64,000 bases of DNA from Eucommia ulmoides (taxonomy: Eukaryota; Streptophyta; Magnoliopsida; Garryales; Eucommiaceae). The notes beneath the pieces were generated by a model. That model had not been told where the DNA came from, made no database searches, and worked only from the letters and a program-made list of their open reading frames with translations. The stretch is taken from positions 26,536,901-26,600,900 of the forward strand of contig CM028326.1 of the NCBI GenBank assembly GCA_016647705.1, read 5' to 3'. The position numbers and the translations under genes are program-made. Shown here piece after piece: positions 1 through 9,948 of the stretch (the stretch's first letter is position 1; every line of letters begins with the position of its first letter).

Positions 1-1068
1 TTGTAAACGGAAGTGATTATGAGGAAGATTGCTACCTTGGATCTGAGCTGCTAGCTTGAAATGCGCGGACATCTACCAGACCTGGTGTCACTACCTGGTT
101 TTTTCTTCAAATTTGCTGGTTTCCCGTGCAGCTTCTAGCAACTTTTCTGGGTATGCCATGACTTTCTACAATGGTCACACCAAGGCCTCTACTTTACTCC
201 TCGCCTATCTCCTTCTGAATTTGTACCTCGGGCCACAGGAGCAGATCCTTCACCATCTATTTTTGGTTCATCAATATTTTTCAACATCACTTGCCGCCAT
301 GCTTCTTCTCTACGTACTTCGGAAAAGACCTCCCTTATTGTCAGCAAGAGTTGTTTTCCTAAAATACGTCCTTGAACCTCATCGAGTTCTTTGTTCAAAC
401 CAGCCAAGAACACAAATACCCGGCTTCTCTCAACCGTCTTTTTGTACTGAATACTATCATTTGGATTTTCCCATTGTTCAACTTCAAACATATCCAATTC
501 CTGCCAAGCCGTTATTATATCATTATAGTAGGTTGTTACCTCACGATTGTCTTGCTGCATCTTCTACATTTGGGTGTTTAATTTGAACAATTGTCAGTGA
601 TTGTCCAAATCTGAATAGGTTTCCCAAGCTACTTCGCAGACATCGTGAGCTGTCGGTAGGTACAAGAAGGGTTTTCCAACAATTCATTATGTGGAATTGA
701 TTAGCCAGATAGTCGCCATTGAGTTTTCTGAATGCCACTGCCTCTATCTCGGATCGTCGGTGGCTGGCGGTGTCACTTTCCCATTCAAGTGTCCAAGTTT
801 CCCTTTGCTGTCGATTACTAACCGCACGGACTGAGACCACTCAAGGTAATTCTTTCCATTCAATTAGTGAATGGTGATTTGAAGAGAACTTCAGAAAAAG
901 AGGCAGCCAAAATGGTGGCTTTGAAAAAACAGCCGAAGGCGGCTGCAGTGCAGCTCCCCCCAACGACATCACCGGGAACAGCGACTGCGAACCCCCTGAC
1001 GCCATTGCCCCGCTGCTGCTGTTTGATGAGCTTGAGCTAGAGCCAACCATGGCGGCCTTGAAATTCAT
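1..1068 (-). pseudogene. Copia gag remnant (gag domains plus CCHC knuckle), frameshifted
   Basis: An ATG at 1068 opens a short serine-rich frame. The recognisable N-terminal gag homology (LNGKNYLEWSQSV, then GKLGHLNGKV) continues in another frame from about 880 downwards, with an in-frame stop near the segment WHSENSMATIWLINSI. A third frame, 560-189, gives the classic plant Copia gag segment with WQELDMF and FLAGLNKELDEVQGRILGK. At the window edge a zinc knuckle of form CX2CX4HX4C (about 190-130, CDHCRKSWHTQKSC) is followed by a stop. Gag would form the nucleocapsid-like particle. At least two frameshifts and two stops make this copy non-functional. Protease and later domains are outside the window. 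Confidence 0.78.
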
Positions 1069-1082
1069 GACCGAACCCTAGG

Positions 1083-1094
1083 GCTCTGATGCCA
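1083..1094 (-). other. Primer binding site (initiator tRNA-Met type) of the left Copia element
   Basis: The minus-strand sequence TGGCATCAGAGC differs at one position from the standard plant Copia site TGGTATCAGAGC. It lies directly inside the LTR and upstream of the gag start, which fixes the element's polarity as leftward. Confidence 0.8.
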
Positions 1095-1307
1095 TATAGA
1101 AGGAAAGGAGGGAGAAAATTCTCTTATTCATTGATTCAATTATAAGGGAGCAAACACCTTTAAATGGAAAAGAATAACACATGGTTGCTAACCGTAGAAT
1201 CCATACATTGAATGAGTTTTCTAATTTATTCAAATCACTACTTTCCTAAATTATTCAAATCTTTAATCAATGAAATCCATACCAAAACTAAACCTAATTT
1301 ACCAACA
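1095..1307 (-). repeat. 5' LTR of the left Copia element
   Basis: On the minus strand this interval begins TGTTGG at 1307 and runs to the primer binding site. Its 3' part has the TTTAAAGG and AATAAGAG composition expected of an R/U5 region. The partner LTR is outside the window, so the boundaries are inferred from the terminal bases and the primer binding site only. Confidence 0.55.
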
Positions 1308-1484
1308 GTAATAATAGCACTATTTATTTAAATTTGAGGGGGGACTTGTGCCCACCCTGGGAATCATGTGGCTCTGCCACCAAATGGTGCACGCAGATTG
1401 AAGAGTAAGATTGATTTATTTTTTTTTCCGCTGAATTTTGTATTTAAATATTTATAAAGGTTAGTTTGCATCATATTGCTGCAG

Positions 1485-1760
1485 TTTTGCAAGAACATAG
1501 TGTTGGCCGGAGTAGGTAGTTTAACACTAAATGATGATCGCCTGGTCACCGAAGAGCTGCTTACAGCAAATTTCTTGATTCCTCCTGATGAAAGCATATC
1601 TGGTGGCAAAACTCTTGCTGAACTCTGTTGTGATTCTTTGAAAGATTTCAATAGGATGGTTCATGTTTCTGCTCTTAAAGGTCGGCTTTATGTTAAACAT
1701 ATATTTTGAATTTTCCCCCACTCTTTCTTTTTTAGAAAAACCCCTTTTTTTTTTATTTTA

Positions 1761-1806
<46 letters not shown>

Positions 1807-4375
1807 GTTAGCTTCTGATAATACCAAAATTTAATTTTTCAGGTGATTTGTCAAGCTTTGGTTTAGAATTCTTTGACAAGTTTGATGTTGTAGTTGTCAG
1901 TTGTTGCTCTCTTACAACAAAAGTATGGTACTGCCTTCAGTCGTGGCTACATATATCTTATACATGTGTGTGTGTGTGTGTGTATATTTATATACAGATA
2001 ATATATTATATTTTTTCTTTTTCATACCCTTGCTTAAGTTATGTTGAATTTGATCTTTTATTTCCACTCTTATTTGAATGCTTATGGTGCAGAAATCCGT
2101 TAATGAGAAGTGTCGCAAGTTGTCAAAGCGTTGTTCTTTTTATGCTGTTGATTGCCGAGACTCATGTGGTGAAATATTTGTTGATTTGCAGAATTACATG
2201 TATACGAAGGTAATAATTTTCTCCACCATCTGATAAGGCTTTCTTTGAAATACCTTTTATAATCAAAATAAAGTTAATTGAACCAAAAAAAAAAAAAAAA
2301 AGATTTTTTACTTAAAAGCAAAAGCTAAAATCAAAAGTCTTTTGATTGCGTAGAGATGATATATTAGTTTTATTTGTATAAACGATTTTATATACAGATT
2401 TTTTGCTTAAGTTTTTTACTTGATTTTTTTTCAAAATAATACTTGAAAAAAACATTATCAAACGGTGCCTTTTTTTTATTGTTTATTGTTTTCTGTTCTT
2501 GAGATACATATGTTAATGGTTAACAATTGGGTCAATATTCTTTTGCTAGTTCATTAGTCGACATGTATTATGTTTTTAAATTTTGATTTTCGGTGCAGCG
2601 TCCATTTCTTGTAATTATTTTCTTTTCACAAATTAAATTAAATTAACTAGGTGGCTTGCTCTGGTTTACATTTTTTTTTTTCCTTTCTCTTTGTTTTTTT
2701 CTTTTCCCTCAGAAAAAGCTTGAAGAAACAGTGGAATGCCAGTTACTATATCCTAGTTTTGAGGTATTGTCTTATTTAATTTTAGTGATATTATTGACTC
2801 AAATTTTCTAAATTGATTGAAACTTTACTAATATTTCTTATAGGATGCAATAGCAATACCATGGAGATCTCTTCCTAGGAGGGTGTCTAAGCTCTACTTT
2901 GCCATGAGGGGTAAAGACTAAGTTTATCGGTAAGGTAGTGTTTGGTTGCATCGAATTGAAGTTTCAGAATTGGAATTAGATATTAATTCATTTAAAAATC
3001 TAAAAAATTGCACGTGTTCATTTTGAATTCCAATTCCATGGTTTCAATTCCGTGTTCCCAAACGCTACCTAACTTCTTATCACCTCTAGTGTTCTTTTTT
3101 GGTGGTTGAAAATGGTGTGTGTTGATTTTTTTGATAATTTTGCAGTGATAGAAAGGTTTGAAGAGGTTGAGGGGCGTAAACCCGGTGAAACCTCAATATC
3201 GGACCTTCCTAATGTTCTTAAGTTACGAAAGGAACTATGCGAGGCACATGTAGGTTACTTCTCACTCGGATTTATACAATTTACTCTTTGAAAATTACAA
3301 TTTTCACCCCTTTATTTTTATTACCTATCCTTTATGTGCTTGTAGTCATTGAATGAATCTCAGATTCCGGACTCTTTGCTAGAACGACTGGTGGTGGGAG
3401 CAACAGAATTTCCGCCTGTTTGCGCAGTTATTGGGGGAATTCTTGGACAGGTGATTATATTGAATCCAATCTTCTTATGAAGTCGTGTTTGGTAGTGTAC
3501 GAAATTCAAGTGTTGGAATTGGAAACGAACCCATGCAAAGTTCAAGATTTTCACATGCGTTTCAATTTTCAATTCCTAGACTCCAACTTTACAAAAGCGC
3601 TTCCTAAACAAGCTTCCTAAACAAACTTTGGGTAGTGTTTAGTTACATCGAATTGGAACCTTGGAATTGGAATGAGAAATGAACTCATCTGAAAATTCTA
3701 AAATTAAAGTAGTGTTAGGTGGCGTTTGGTTAGTGTTTCTGTTTTTCTATTTCTACTTCCAATAGATTGGGCTGGGATAGGATGGAAATTATGTTTATGT
3801 TCTGGAGTATTCCGGAAATAGAAACATGTTTGGTAATGATCATTTTCTTGAAATTATTTCTTTTAATTAATGAGAACATAAACAAAAAACAAGTTTGGTG
3901 GCAATATATTTTTTTCTCCTTTAAATGTATGGTGGCCGGCAGTGTGATGGTGGCCGGTGTCATGGCAATGGGAATAATTTTGTGGGAGCAAATAGGAATC
4001 GACATTTTTTGTTTATCAGATTCTTAAAGAATTCAAGAAATAGTCTTAAAGTACTCTTAAATTTTTGGGAACAGAAATGCGTTTTCAAATGTGTTTGTAC
4101 ATTAGTGATTAGTCCCAAAATTTTGGGAGCGGGAGCAGATACAGTAACCAAATGGGGCCTTAATTTCCAATCCATTTCCGAGGGTTCAATTTTGTGCTTC
4201 CAAACGCTACCTTATGATCATATCTTCCTCTTTTGATGCCATTTTGAATTTGATTTTGCAGGAAGTTATTAAAGCATTATCGGGCAAAGGAGATCCTCTT
4301 AAAAACTTTTTCTTCTTCGATGCAATGGATGGAAAAGGAGTAATAGAAGACATATCAAACACTACAAGCCCCTAA
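1485..4375 (+). CDS. SAE1: SUMO-activating enzyme subunit 1 (AOS1-type), exons 2-9; first exon not visible
   Basis: SAE1 pairs with SAE2 to adenylate SUMO, the first step of sumoylation, in the nucleus and cytosol. Exons read: 1485-1680, 1843-1922, 2093-2209, 2713-2763, 2844-2910, 3146-3249, 3346-3450 and 4262-4375 (stop TAA). Every intron is GT-AG, and the exons join in phase without a stop, giving 277 residues. The family is about 320 residues long, so roughly 45 are missing at the N terminus. Diagnostic segments are FCKNIVLAGVGSLTL, DDRLVTEE, NFLIPPDE, CCDSLKDFN, KLYFAMRVIERFEE, EGRKPGE, FPPVCAVIGGILGQEVIKAL and NFFFFDAMDGKGVIED. The missing part is the start of the ThiF-like fold with the arginine near the N terminus. 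The sequence between the Copia LTR and 1485 contains no convincing exon 1 with the right splice phase, so exon 1 may lie beyond the window, across the Copia insertion, or be lost. AOS1-type subunits carry no catalytic cysteine, and none is expected. Confidence 0.9.
2934..3069. mobile_element. Tourist-like MITE in an SAE1 intron
   Basis: The ends GGTAGTGTTTGGTTGCA and TGTTCCCAAACGCTACC are imperfect inverted repeats, and the 136-bp element is flanked on both sides by TAA (2931-2933 and 3070-3072). A 3-bp TAA/TTA duplication with GGN-TTTGG ends is the signature of PIF/Harbinger-derived Tourist MITEs. It lies wholly within the intron 2911-3145, so it does not touch the coding sequence or splice sites. 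Confidence 0.75.
3631..4211. mobile_element. Second copy of the same MITE family, split by a nested MITE
   Basis: The left end GGTAGTGTTTAGTTACATCG and right end GCTTCCAAACGCTACC match the termini of the element at 2934-3069, including the internal start AATTGGAA. The right flank is TTA (4212-4214) and the left flank is TTG, an imperfect 3-bp duplication. Removing the nested insertion at 3718-4159 leaves about 140 bp, the size of the other copy. It sits in SAE1 intron 3451-4261. Confidence 0.7.
3718..4159. mobile_element. Tourist-like MITE nested inside the MITE at 3631-4211
   Basis: The ends GGTGGCGTTTGGTTAGTG and (reverse complement) GGCCCCATTTGGTTACTG form an imperfect terminal inverted repeat that extends to TTTCTG / TATCTG. 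TTA flanks both sides (3715-3717 and 4160-4162). The left terminus matches the terminus of the element at 42156-42682, so both belong to one family. Its interior has no coding capacity; the short ORFs there are accidental. Confidence 0.75.
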
Positions 4376-4505
4376 ATCTAGGGTTTCTTCCGAACTCAAT
4401 TATTTCCTCATAATTTGGACTCTAGGGTATTGTTCTTTAATCTTATTAGAGACATTTTATCTATCGAGAAAAATGGGGATATAGCCACATGGGGGAGGGC
4501 TATGT

Positions 4506-6901
4506 TTATTTTGATTTGGGGGCATTTTTGTCGGGCCTGGTGGCGTTTTGTGGTGGGGTGTGGTCGAGCTCCTCCTAGGCTTCAATCCAGGTGACCATGG
4601 CATCGGCAAGCTTATGAAAGTAAGGATCCATGGGACCGAGTTTCTCCTTGACAAGATTGGAGAGATGGATGTAGCATTTCTGAACAGTTGTGCAGTGTTT
4701 TGGGAGGGAAATGGCTTGGAAGAATGGGATTATTTCTTCTTGCCAGAAGAGCCCTTTGTATTCCTTCTTTAGGTTGGCGAATGGGTTGCTTGCTTTGTTG
4801 TGCCAAAGGTAGGGTAAACCCGTCTTTACGCCCAGACCGAGGTGGTTGCTGATCAACTGAAAATACAGAGTATTTAATGACGGGTATATGAAAATCTCTA
4901 AAATAAACGGATAAAATTGTTTTACAAAGATTTTTTTTTTCCTGAAAAGCGTTTTGAGTTATATTATAATACACACTTGGTGCACCAACTAGCCCATATG
5001 TCATCGTATCTGCTGATTGGGTGGCCCTGCCCCATGATCCCAAAATACATGGCTGGCCCTATCAGTTCTTGGTTGAATGCCAGATTCATCGCACACATCG
5101 GGAACAAGCTGCCTTTTGGTATCGTCATTACAGCATCCTCGTACCTGTCCAAATTAATACCGATCGGTTTACGAACATCTCAACTAATCACTTCCTGAAC
5201 GATTTTAAGAGGGCACTCTTTACATTTAAAATTTTACTTTAAGAATGCTCTCTAGAAAGATCGAATTTGGATTTCACCTAGCCGGAGATCTGGTATCGAG
5301 AAAGAGAGAGAGAGATAGAGAGAGAGATGCGTAATATATATAGTATTATTACTAACCTGGTGTTGCGCTCGAGGGGTTTGACAAGCTGAGTGGGAGCATT
5401 GTAGTCTGGGATGTTGAGCTATAGGCCATGAGAAACGGCTGTCGGAACACCGTCTCTCAAGCTGAAAGGGTAACATCGTACAAAATTAGAACCTTGTCTG
5501 TAAGGATTGTACAGTGTGTTGAAGAAGAAGGGTGTCGATGCTTTCTCCAGGTTCTCGATGTGCTGTGCCAATGCGTTTTTCTCTTCCCCACTACTTGGAT
5601 CCTTTGCCAACTTTTTATATTTACATTATAACAAGGTAAAATAAAAAATAGGAATGTTAACGGTTCAAGTTTAAGTAGAAATATTAACGATTCAGTTTCA
5701 GATTGGTTTCACTGGAACCAAAATCAAAACCGAGTGTAATTAAACTCAAAATCGAATAGTAAACCGTTGTTTTTTTAAATTGAACAGTTTAATTTTACAT
5801 AAAAGTAAAATTCAAAAGTGCTAACACGCAAACCCTTTAATTTTTCCTAACAAGCAAATTCATACAATTATAAACAAAAATATAACAAAAATATAAAATA
5901 TAAATTTCTAACAAAATCAAAATCAAACAAAAAATTATTAATTATTACAATAAATATTTCAAAATATAAATAAAATACCAATGCATAGAGTTCACATGTG
6001 ATAAAAAAAAAAAAACCAAGCAAAACGATATATAATCTAGTATATATATATATACACACACACACTAGACGAGAAGTAAAAGAATAAATAAATTAAAAAT
6101 AGAGGTAAAGTATATAAAAAAAAATCTAAAATAATGGTTACGCATCACGACTATTATCTCAAAATCAAAGTTGCTGCAATTTTCAAATTCGAAATCAAAA
6201 TTGGAATCAAAATTATTTGACCGGTTTTAAGATCGAACCATTCAATTTGATTTGATTAGTTTATCCATCGGTTCATGTTCAATTTTCATCCCTAATATTT
6301 TAATTTTTCTAATGTATCCCTTAAAGTTAAGATCTATTTTCAAATTGGACCAACCAAAACCTTTTAGCCATTTGAATTGCTAAAGCAGTAGCACGTGCAT
6401 TAGATATGTTGATTTTTTTTTTTTTTTTCATTAATTATGATGCACACATTGTTGTTCTAGGAATCAAGATGGTCAAAACTTGCTGATTGGATCGATTAGA
6501 GACAAAAATCAAACATCAACAATACATTACAAAGATTAAGATATTATAGGCATATTAAAATTACAATCAAATGTCAGGGGTGCAAAGTGCAATTTAAGCC
6601 AATTACTTACGAAGCAATCGTCGTCGATGGTGAAGATATACTTCTTCTTGGACACCAAGAAACCGAAGCAACGGCAAGCGCCGTCCTTGAAGAAGATACA
6701 GTTGGCCTACGGACCGAGAATCTGATCAATGTCGTCACGGTTGTAGAGCTCGTAATCAAAGCCGTTAGGAACCCGAATCATCCTCGACGGTTCCCCGTCT
6801 TGAATGATGATGAGGTGGTAGGGCTCAAAGAAAGGCCTCCACATCTCTAGGAACTCTAGGGTCCTTATCGTAGGAATCACTATGTCCACCTCATTCCTCA
6901 A
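4506..6901 (-). pseudogene. RGP: Reversibly glycosylated polypeptide / UDP-arabinopyranose mutase, four exons, three nonsense codons
   Basis: Intact members of this family interconvert UDP-arabinopyranose and UDP-arabinofuranose at the Golgi surface for cell-wall synthesis. Exons on the minus strand: 6901-6611, 5610-5357, 5144-4976, 4856-4506. Exon 1 gives [38 protein letters not shown] and the metal-binding IDDDCF. Exon 2 gives [13 protein letters not shown] and [16 protein letters not shown], exon 3 [14 protein letters not shown] and [11 protein letters not shown], exon 4 [27 protein letters not shown] and [12 protein letters not shown]. This covers nearly the whole family length of about 350 residues. 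Stops lie at 6707-6709 (AAG to TAG after ILGP), 5419-5421 (TGG to TAG after SHGL) and 4575-4577 (TGG to TAG after WIEA). The exon 3 donor reads AAG-TGTGTA, so GT is lost or shifted. Exon 1 donor GTAAGT, exon 2 donor GTTAGT and the exon 4 acceptor are intact. The introns prove it is not a retrocopy. It is a decayed gene. Confidence 0.9.
5649..6294. mobile_element. hAT-like non-autonomous element in RGP intron 1 (probable)
   Basis: The ends TAGGAATG and CATCCCTA are short inverted repeats of the hAT type. The interior is made of AACCAAAATCAAAACCG / CGGTTTTAAGATCGAACC tracts like those of the better preserved element at 28675-29461. No clear 8-bp target duplication remains. It explains much of the roughly 1 kb first intron of the RGP pseudogene. 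Confidence 0.45.
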
Positions 6902-6981
6902 GTTAATACAAAGATATGGGTTTAGTGAGTGAGTGAGAGAGAGAGAGAGGGATGAAAATTCTGGTGGTGGTTGCGGTGGGG

Positions 6982-6988
6982 TTTTATA
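6982..6988 (-). promoter_or_regulatory. TATA box of the RGP pseudogene
   Basis: The minus strand reads CCCTATAAAACCCC, with TATAAAA at 6988-6982. It lies about 80 bp upstream of the first ATG (6901-6899), which would place the transcription start near 6955 and leave a short CT-rich leader (the GA tract at 6935-6950 on the plus strand). The spacing is normal for a plant promoter, so the pseudogene may still be transcribed. Confidence 0.6.
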
Positions 6989-7072
6989 GGGAGAAAGACA
7001 TGGCGGAGTGGGGTTGGCGGAGTCGCGAGCGGCGGGTAATAGCTAATAAGTGAAAATGGCAAGTTTGTGAAA

Positions 7073-8102
7073 GCATCTCCAACAACTGTAGTATAAACTG
7101 TGTTATCCTAAAAATGGTGTTTTTGAAGCCAAAAATCAGCTTTAACAACTGTGCTATCTGGTGTGTCAAAAATGGCACACCAGCTCTGTTGTGCCATTTT
7201 ACCGTTGGAGTAGCAACAGTCTGAAATTTCAAAATCAATCCCCCAATTTGAAAAATAAACCAGAGTTTAAGGGTTTACAAACCAGATCTGATTAATGAGA
7301 ACAACAGACACCAAAACTCTTACCTGTTCAGTTCGTCGCCATCACCTTCTCCATCTGCAGTTCAGTTCAGCTCGTTGCCGTCGCCAATTCAGCTTGTCTC
7401 TGTCGCCTTCTCCATCTGTAGTTACCCATCGTCTTCTCCTCTTTGATCAATCGCAGCTCTCTCTCTCTCTCTATTGATCGCCATTGTCTTCTCTCTCTAT
7501 GTATATCTGATTAATGATTTGGGGGCAAATGAAAAATGATTTAGGGTTTTAATTGGGCTAGTGTAGTTCTTAAATTGGTTTGGGTTTTAATTGATGTAGT
7601 TAGTTTAGTTTATTGGTTTTGTGTAGTTTTAATTAGTTGATGGGATGGTGGTTTGAATTTTAATTGATGGTTTGAGTTTTAATTAGGGTTTAATTAATTG
7701 GTGTAGTGTAGTTTAGTTTAATTTATTAGTTTTGTGTAGTTTTAATTGGTTTGAACCAAAATTTGAGATTTGACGGTAAAATTAAAATTGAAAAATTTAA
7801 TTTTCGCGTTTTAGTTTGAAACAAAAAATTATACCTTTTGGTGATTAAATTAAAATTTAAAATTTTAATTTTTACACTTTAGTTAGAAACTAAAAATTAA
7901 TATTTAGTTGTTAAATTAAAATCTCAAAATTCAATTAAATTAATTTGTTAATTTATTTTTTAATTAAAAAATAACACGCCCAAATAACACATTTGTTGGA
8001 GTATTTTTTTTTTTTTTTTTTCTTTTTTGTGTGCTATTTGAGCTTTTGGTATGCCATTTGGGCAAATGGCACACCAAATTTTAGCACATCTCTTGGAGAT
8101 GC
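7073..8102. mobile_element. Non-autonomous TIR element with GCATCTCCAA ends
   Basis: The left end GCATCTCCAACAACTG and right end (reverse complement) GCATCTCCAAGAGATG form a short terminal inverted repeat. Both subterminal regions contain copies of AAATGGCACACC / GGTGTGCCATTT. There is no transposase ORF. The interior holds a CT-rich patch (7330-7500) and repeated TTTAATTGGTTTGGGTTT-like tracts. The left end is about 85 bp upstream of the RGP TATA box. I could not define a target duplication, so I leave the superfamily open. Confidence 0.5.
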
Positions 8103-9018
8103 AGGAAGGAATAAATATTAATTTGAATTTAATGTTTGAAATACTTAGTCCACTAATTTTCTTTTGGGTAAATTATCTTTTATCCTCTTTCTCTTTGTTT
8201 AATTATCATTTTACTCTTTTTATTTTAAAAAACTATATTTTTACCCATTTTTATTTTAAACAAAAGTGAGAAACTAATTTTCTATTATACAAAAATAGTT
8301 TCTCAAAAGTGAGTAAACTGTAAATAGAGGAGAATAAAATAATAACTTTTTAAAATAGAGAATAAAAGGCAATTTATCCTTTTCTTCAAGTACGTTTAGT
8401 CTTTTTATTTTTGTTTTTAGAAATTTTGAAACCAAGATGGAATTAGTTAAAGATGAAAAATTGTTCCATTTATTATCCCAAATTTTTTGTTCTTAAAAAA
8501 CAGCAAAAAAACATTTTTGTTGTTTCTCTTAATCTATTTTCCCTATTTTATATATTAAAAAACAAAGGGTAATCAATCAGTATATGAACACTGAGACTCC
8601 CACTTATTGTTGGGATTTAGAAAGGTTAGGACTCTTTTGGTTGCCTATCATTTTTAATCAGTCAATGAATAAATTGTTCTAGTTCGACGTTTGGTTCTAA
8701 AAATAAATAAATAAAGATTTAAATTAACTAAATAATCATTTTATTTTTACTCCAGATTTTTTTTTTTTTTTATCTAATTTGAGTAAAATTTAGATTAACA
8801 ATTTGACTAAAGTAAAACAATTATATATATATATATATTCAAATGAATAATATGTAAATTGATTTAATCATAGATAAATAAATAAAAAATATTCAAATAA
8901 ATTCATCAAAATTATGGCAGTTCATAAAATAGGATACTTTAGGTAATAAATATTGTTATATTAAGGGGTAGATTTCATGATGAACTTTATGGGAAAAAAG
9001 CAACAACATATTATTCAT

Positions 9019-9059
<41 letters not shown>

Positions 9060-9226
9060 GGGTGATCCTCTATCTACACAGGTGAAAAACTATCTCGTTC
9101 GAAGTGCGTGGTTGCTCCTCACCACAAGTGATTTTTCGTAGATTCTAACTCTTAATCTTGCAGAAGCCCCTCAATTATTTTAGCTTAAATGTGTCTTGTC
9201 CCTTGATCTACACAGCGCATTATATG

Positions 9227-9326
9227 TTGCAAGTACTATAGATATAGTATTCATTACATTTCCTATTCTAAATTCGTTGCAAGTACTATAGGTATAGTAT
9301 TCATTACATTTCCTATTCTAAATTCG
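9227..9326. repeat. 50-bp tandem duplication
   Basis: Two head-to-tail copies (9227-9276, 9277-9326) start TTGCAAGTACTATA and end CTAAATTCG. They differ at one position (GATATAG against GGTATAG), so the duplication is recent compared with the surrounding decayed sequence. Confidence 0.9.
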
Positions 9327-9894
9327 AGATCTCTTGAAGATGTGCAGCCAAACAATTATATATATATATATATAAAAGAAAATTTGTTATTTTTCTTATA
9401 TGAAAAGATCTGAATAACATCAAGAAAAATGTGATTTTGTGTGTATTGTTAAAAAATATTTTGGGCCAATATCCTTAAGATTATTTGTCTAAACTTACCA
9501 TAATACAATGAATATATTTACTATTCTCAAAAATTCAAAAACCACCGTTCATGTTTGAGGTTCTGCATTATATTGTTCTATCTATATCATAAGATATAAC
9601 GCTTATAAAGACAACTGTTTAACAAAAAGACAAATAAATATACATTTTCGAACTACTGAAAAGATTAAGGTTCATATTGATTTTATTGCGTTTTATAATT
9701 TATTTAATTTAAAATAGTGCTTTCAGACATGGTAGTTAACTAACAAAGCGGAGTCACATTCAAGCAATTAATTTGTATATCACATTTTTCCTTAAACATT
9801 TAGTACAAACCTACCAGGTTAAAATGTTTTTTTTTTTTTTTTTCCTTACATTTTTATATACTTATTTTGAAAAAAATAATTTGCAATCTCAAAA

Positions 9895-9896
<2 letters not shown>

Positions 9897-9946
<50 letters not shown>
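9897..9946. repeat. (AT)n microsatellite
   Basis: About 25 uninterrupted AT units. Similar runs lie near 28072-28104, 32696-32740 and 39309-39368. The YIYIYI-type ORFs over these runs are artefacts. Confidence 0.95.

Positions 9947-9948
<2 letters not shown>

Larger units (their letters stand above)
1..1307 (-). mobile_element. 5' end of a Ty1/Copia LTR retrotransposon, running off the left edge
   Basis: On the minus strand the order is a short LTR (about 1307 to 1095), a primer binding site and a gag region. The element therefore reads leftwards out of the window, and only its 5' part is seen. The primer binding site at 1083-1094 reads TGGCATCAGAGC, one base from the plant Copia consensus complementary to initiator tRNA-Met. 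The LTR would start TGTTGG at 1307, which is typical of Copia, although its inner end (TATA) has lost the usual CA. The gag frame is broken, so this copy is dead. It lies about 180 bp upstream of the first visible SAE1 exon in the opposite orientation, probably inside an SAE1 intron. Confidence 0.8.

Noticed and set aside
1341-1420. GGTGCACGCAGATTGAAGAGTAAG as a possible last part of SAE1 exon 1 (gives G-A-R-R-L-K-S-K).
   Set aside because: The splice phase does not fit exon 1485-1680, and the preceding GTGGCTCTGCCACC / GTGCCCACCCTGG sequence resembles repetitive DNA. Too weak to call.
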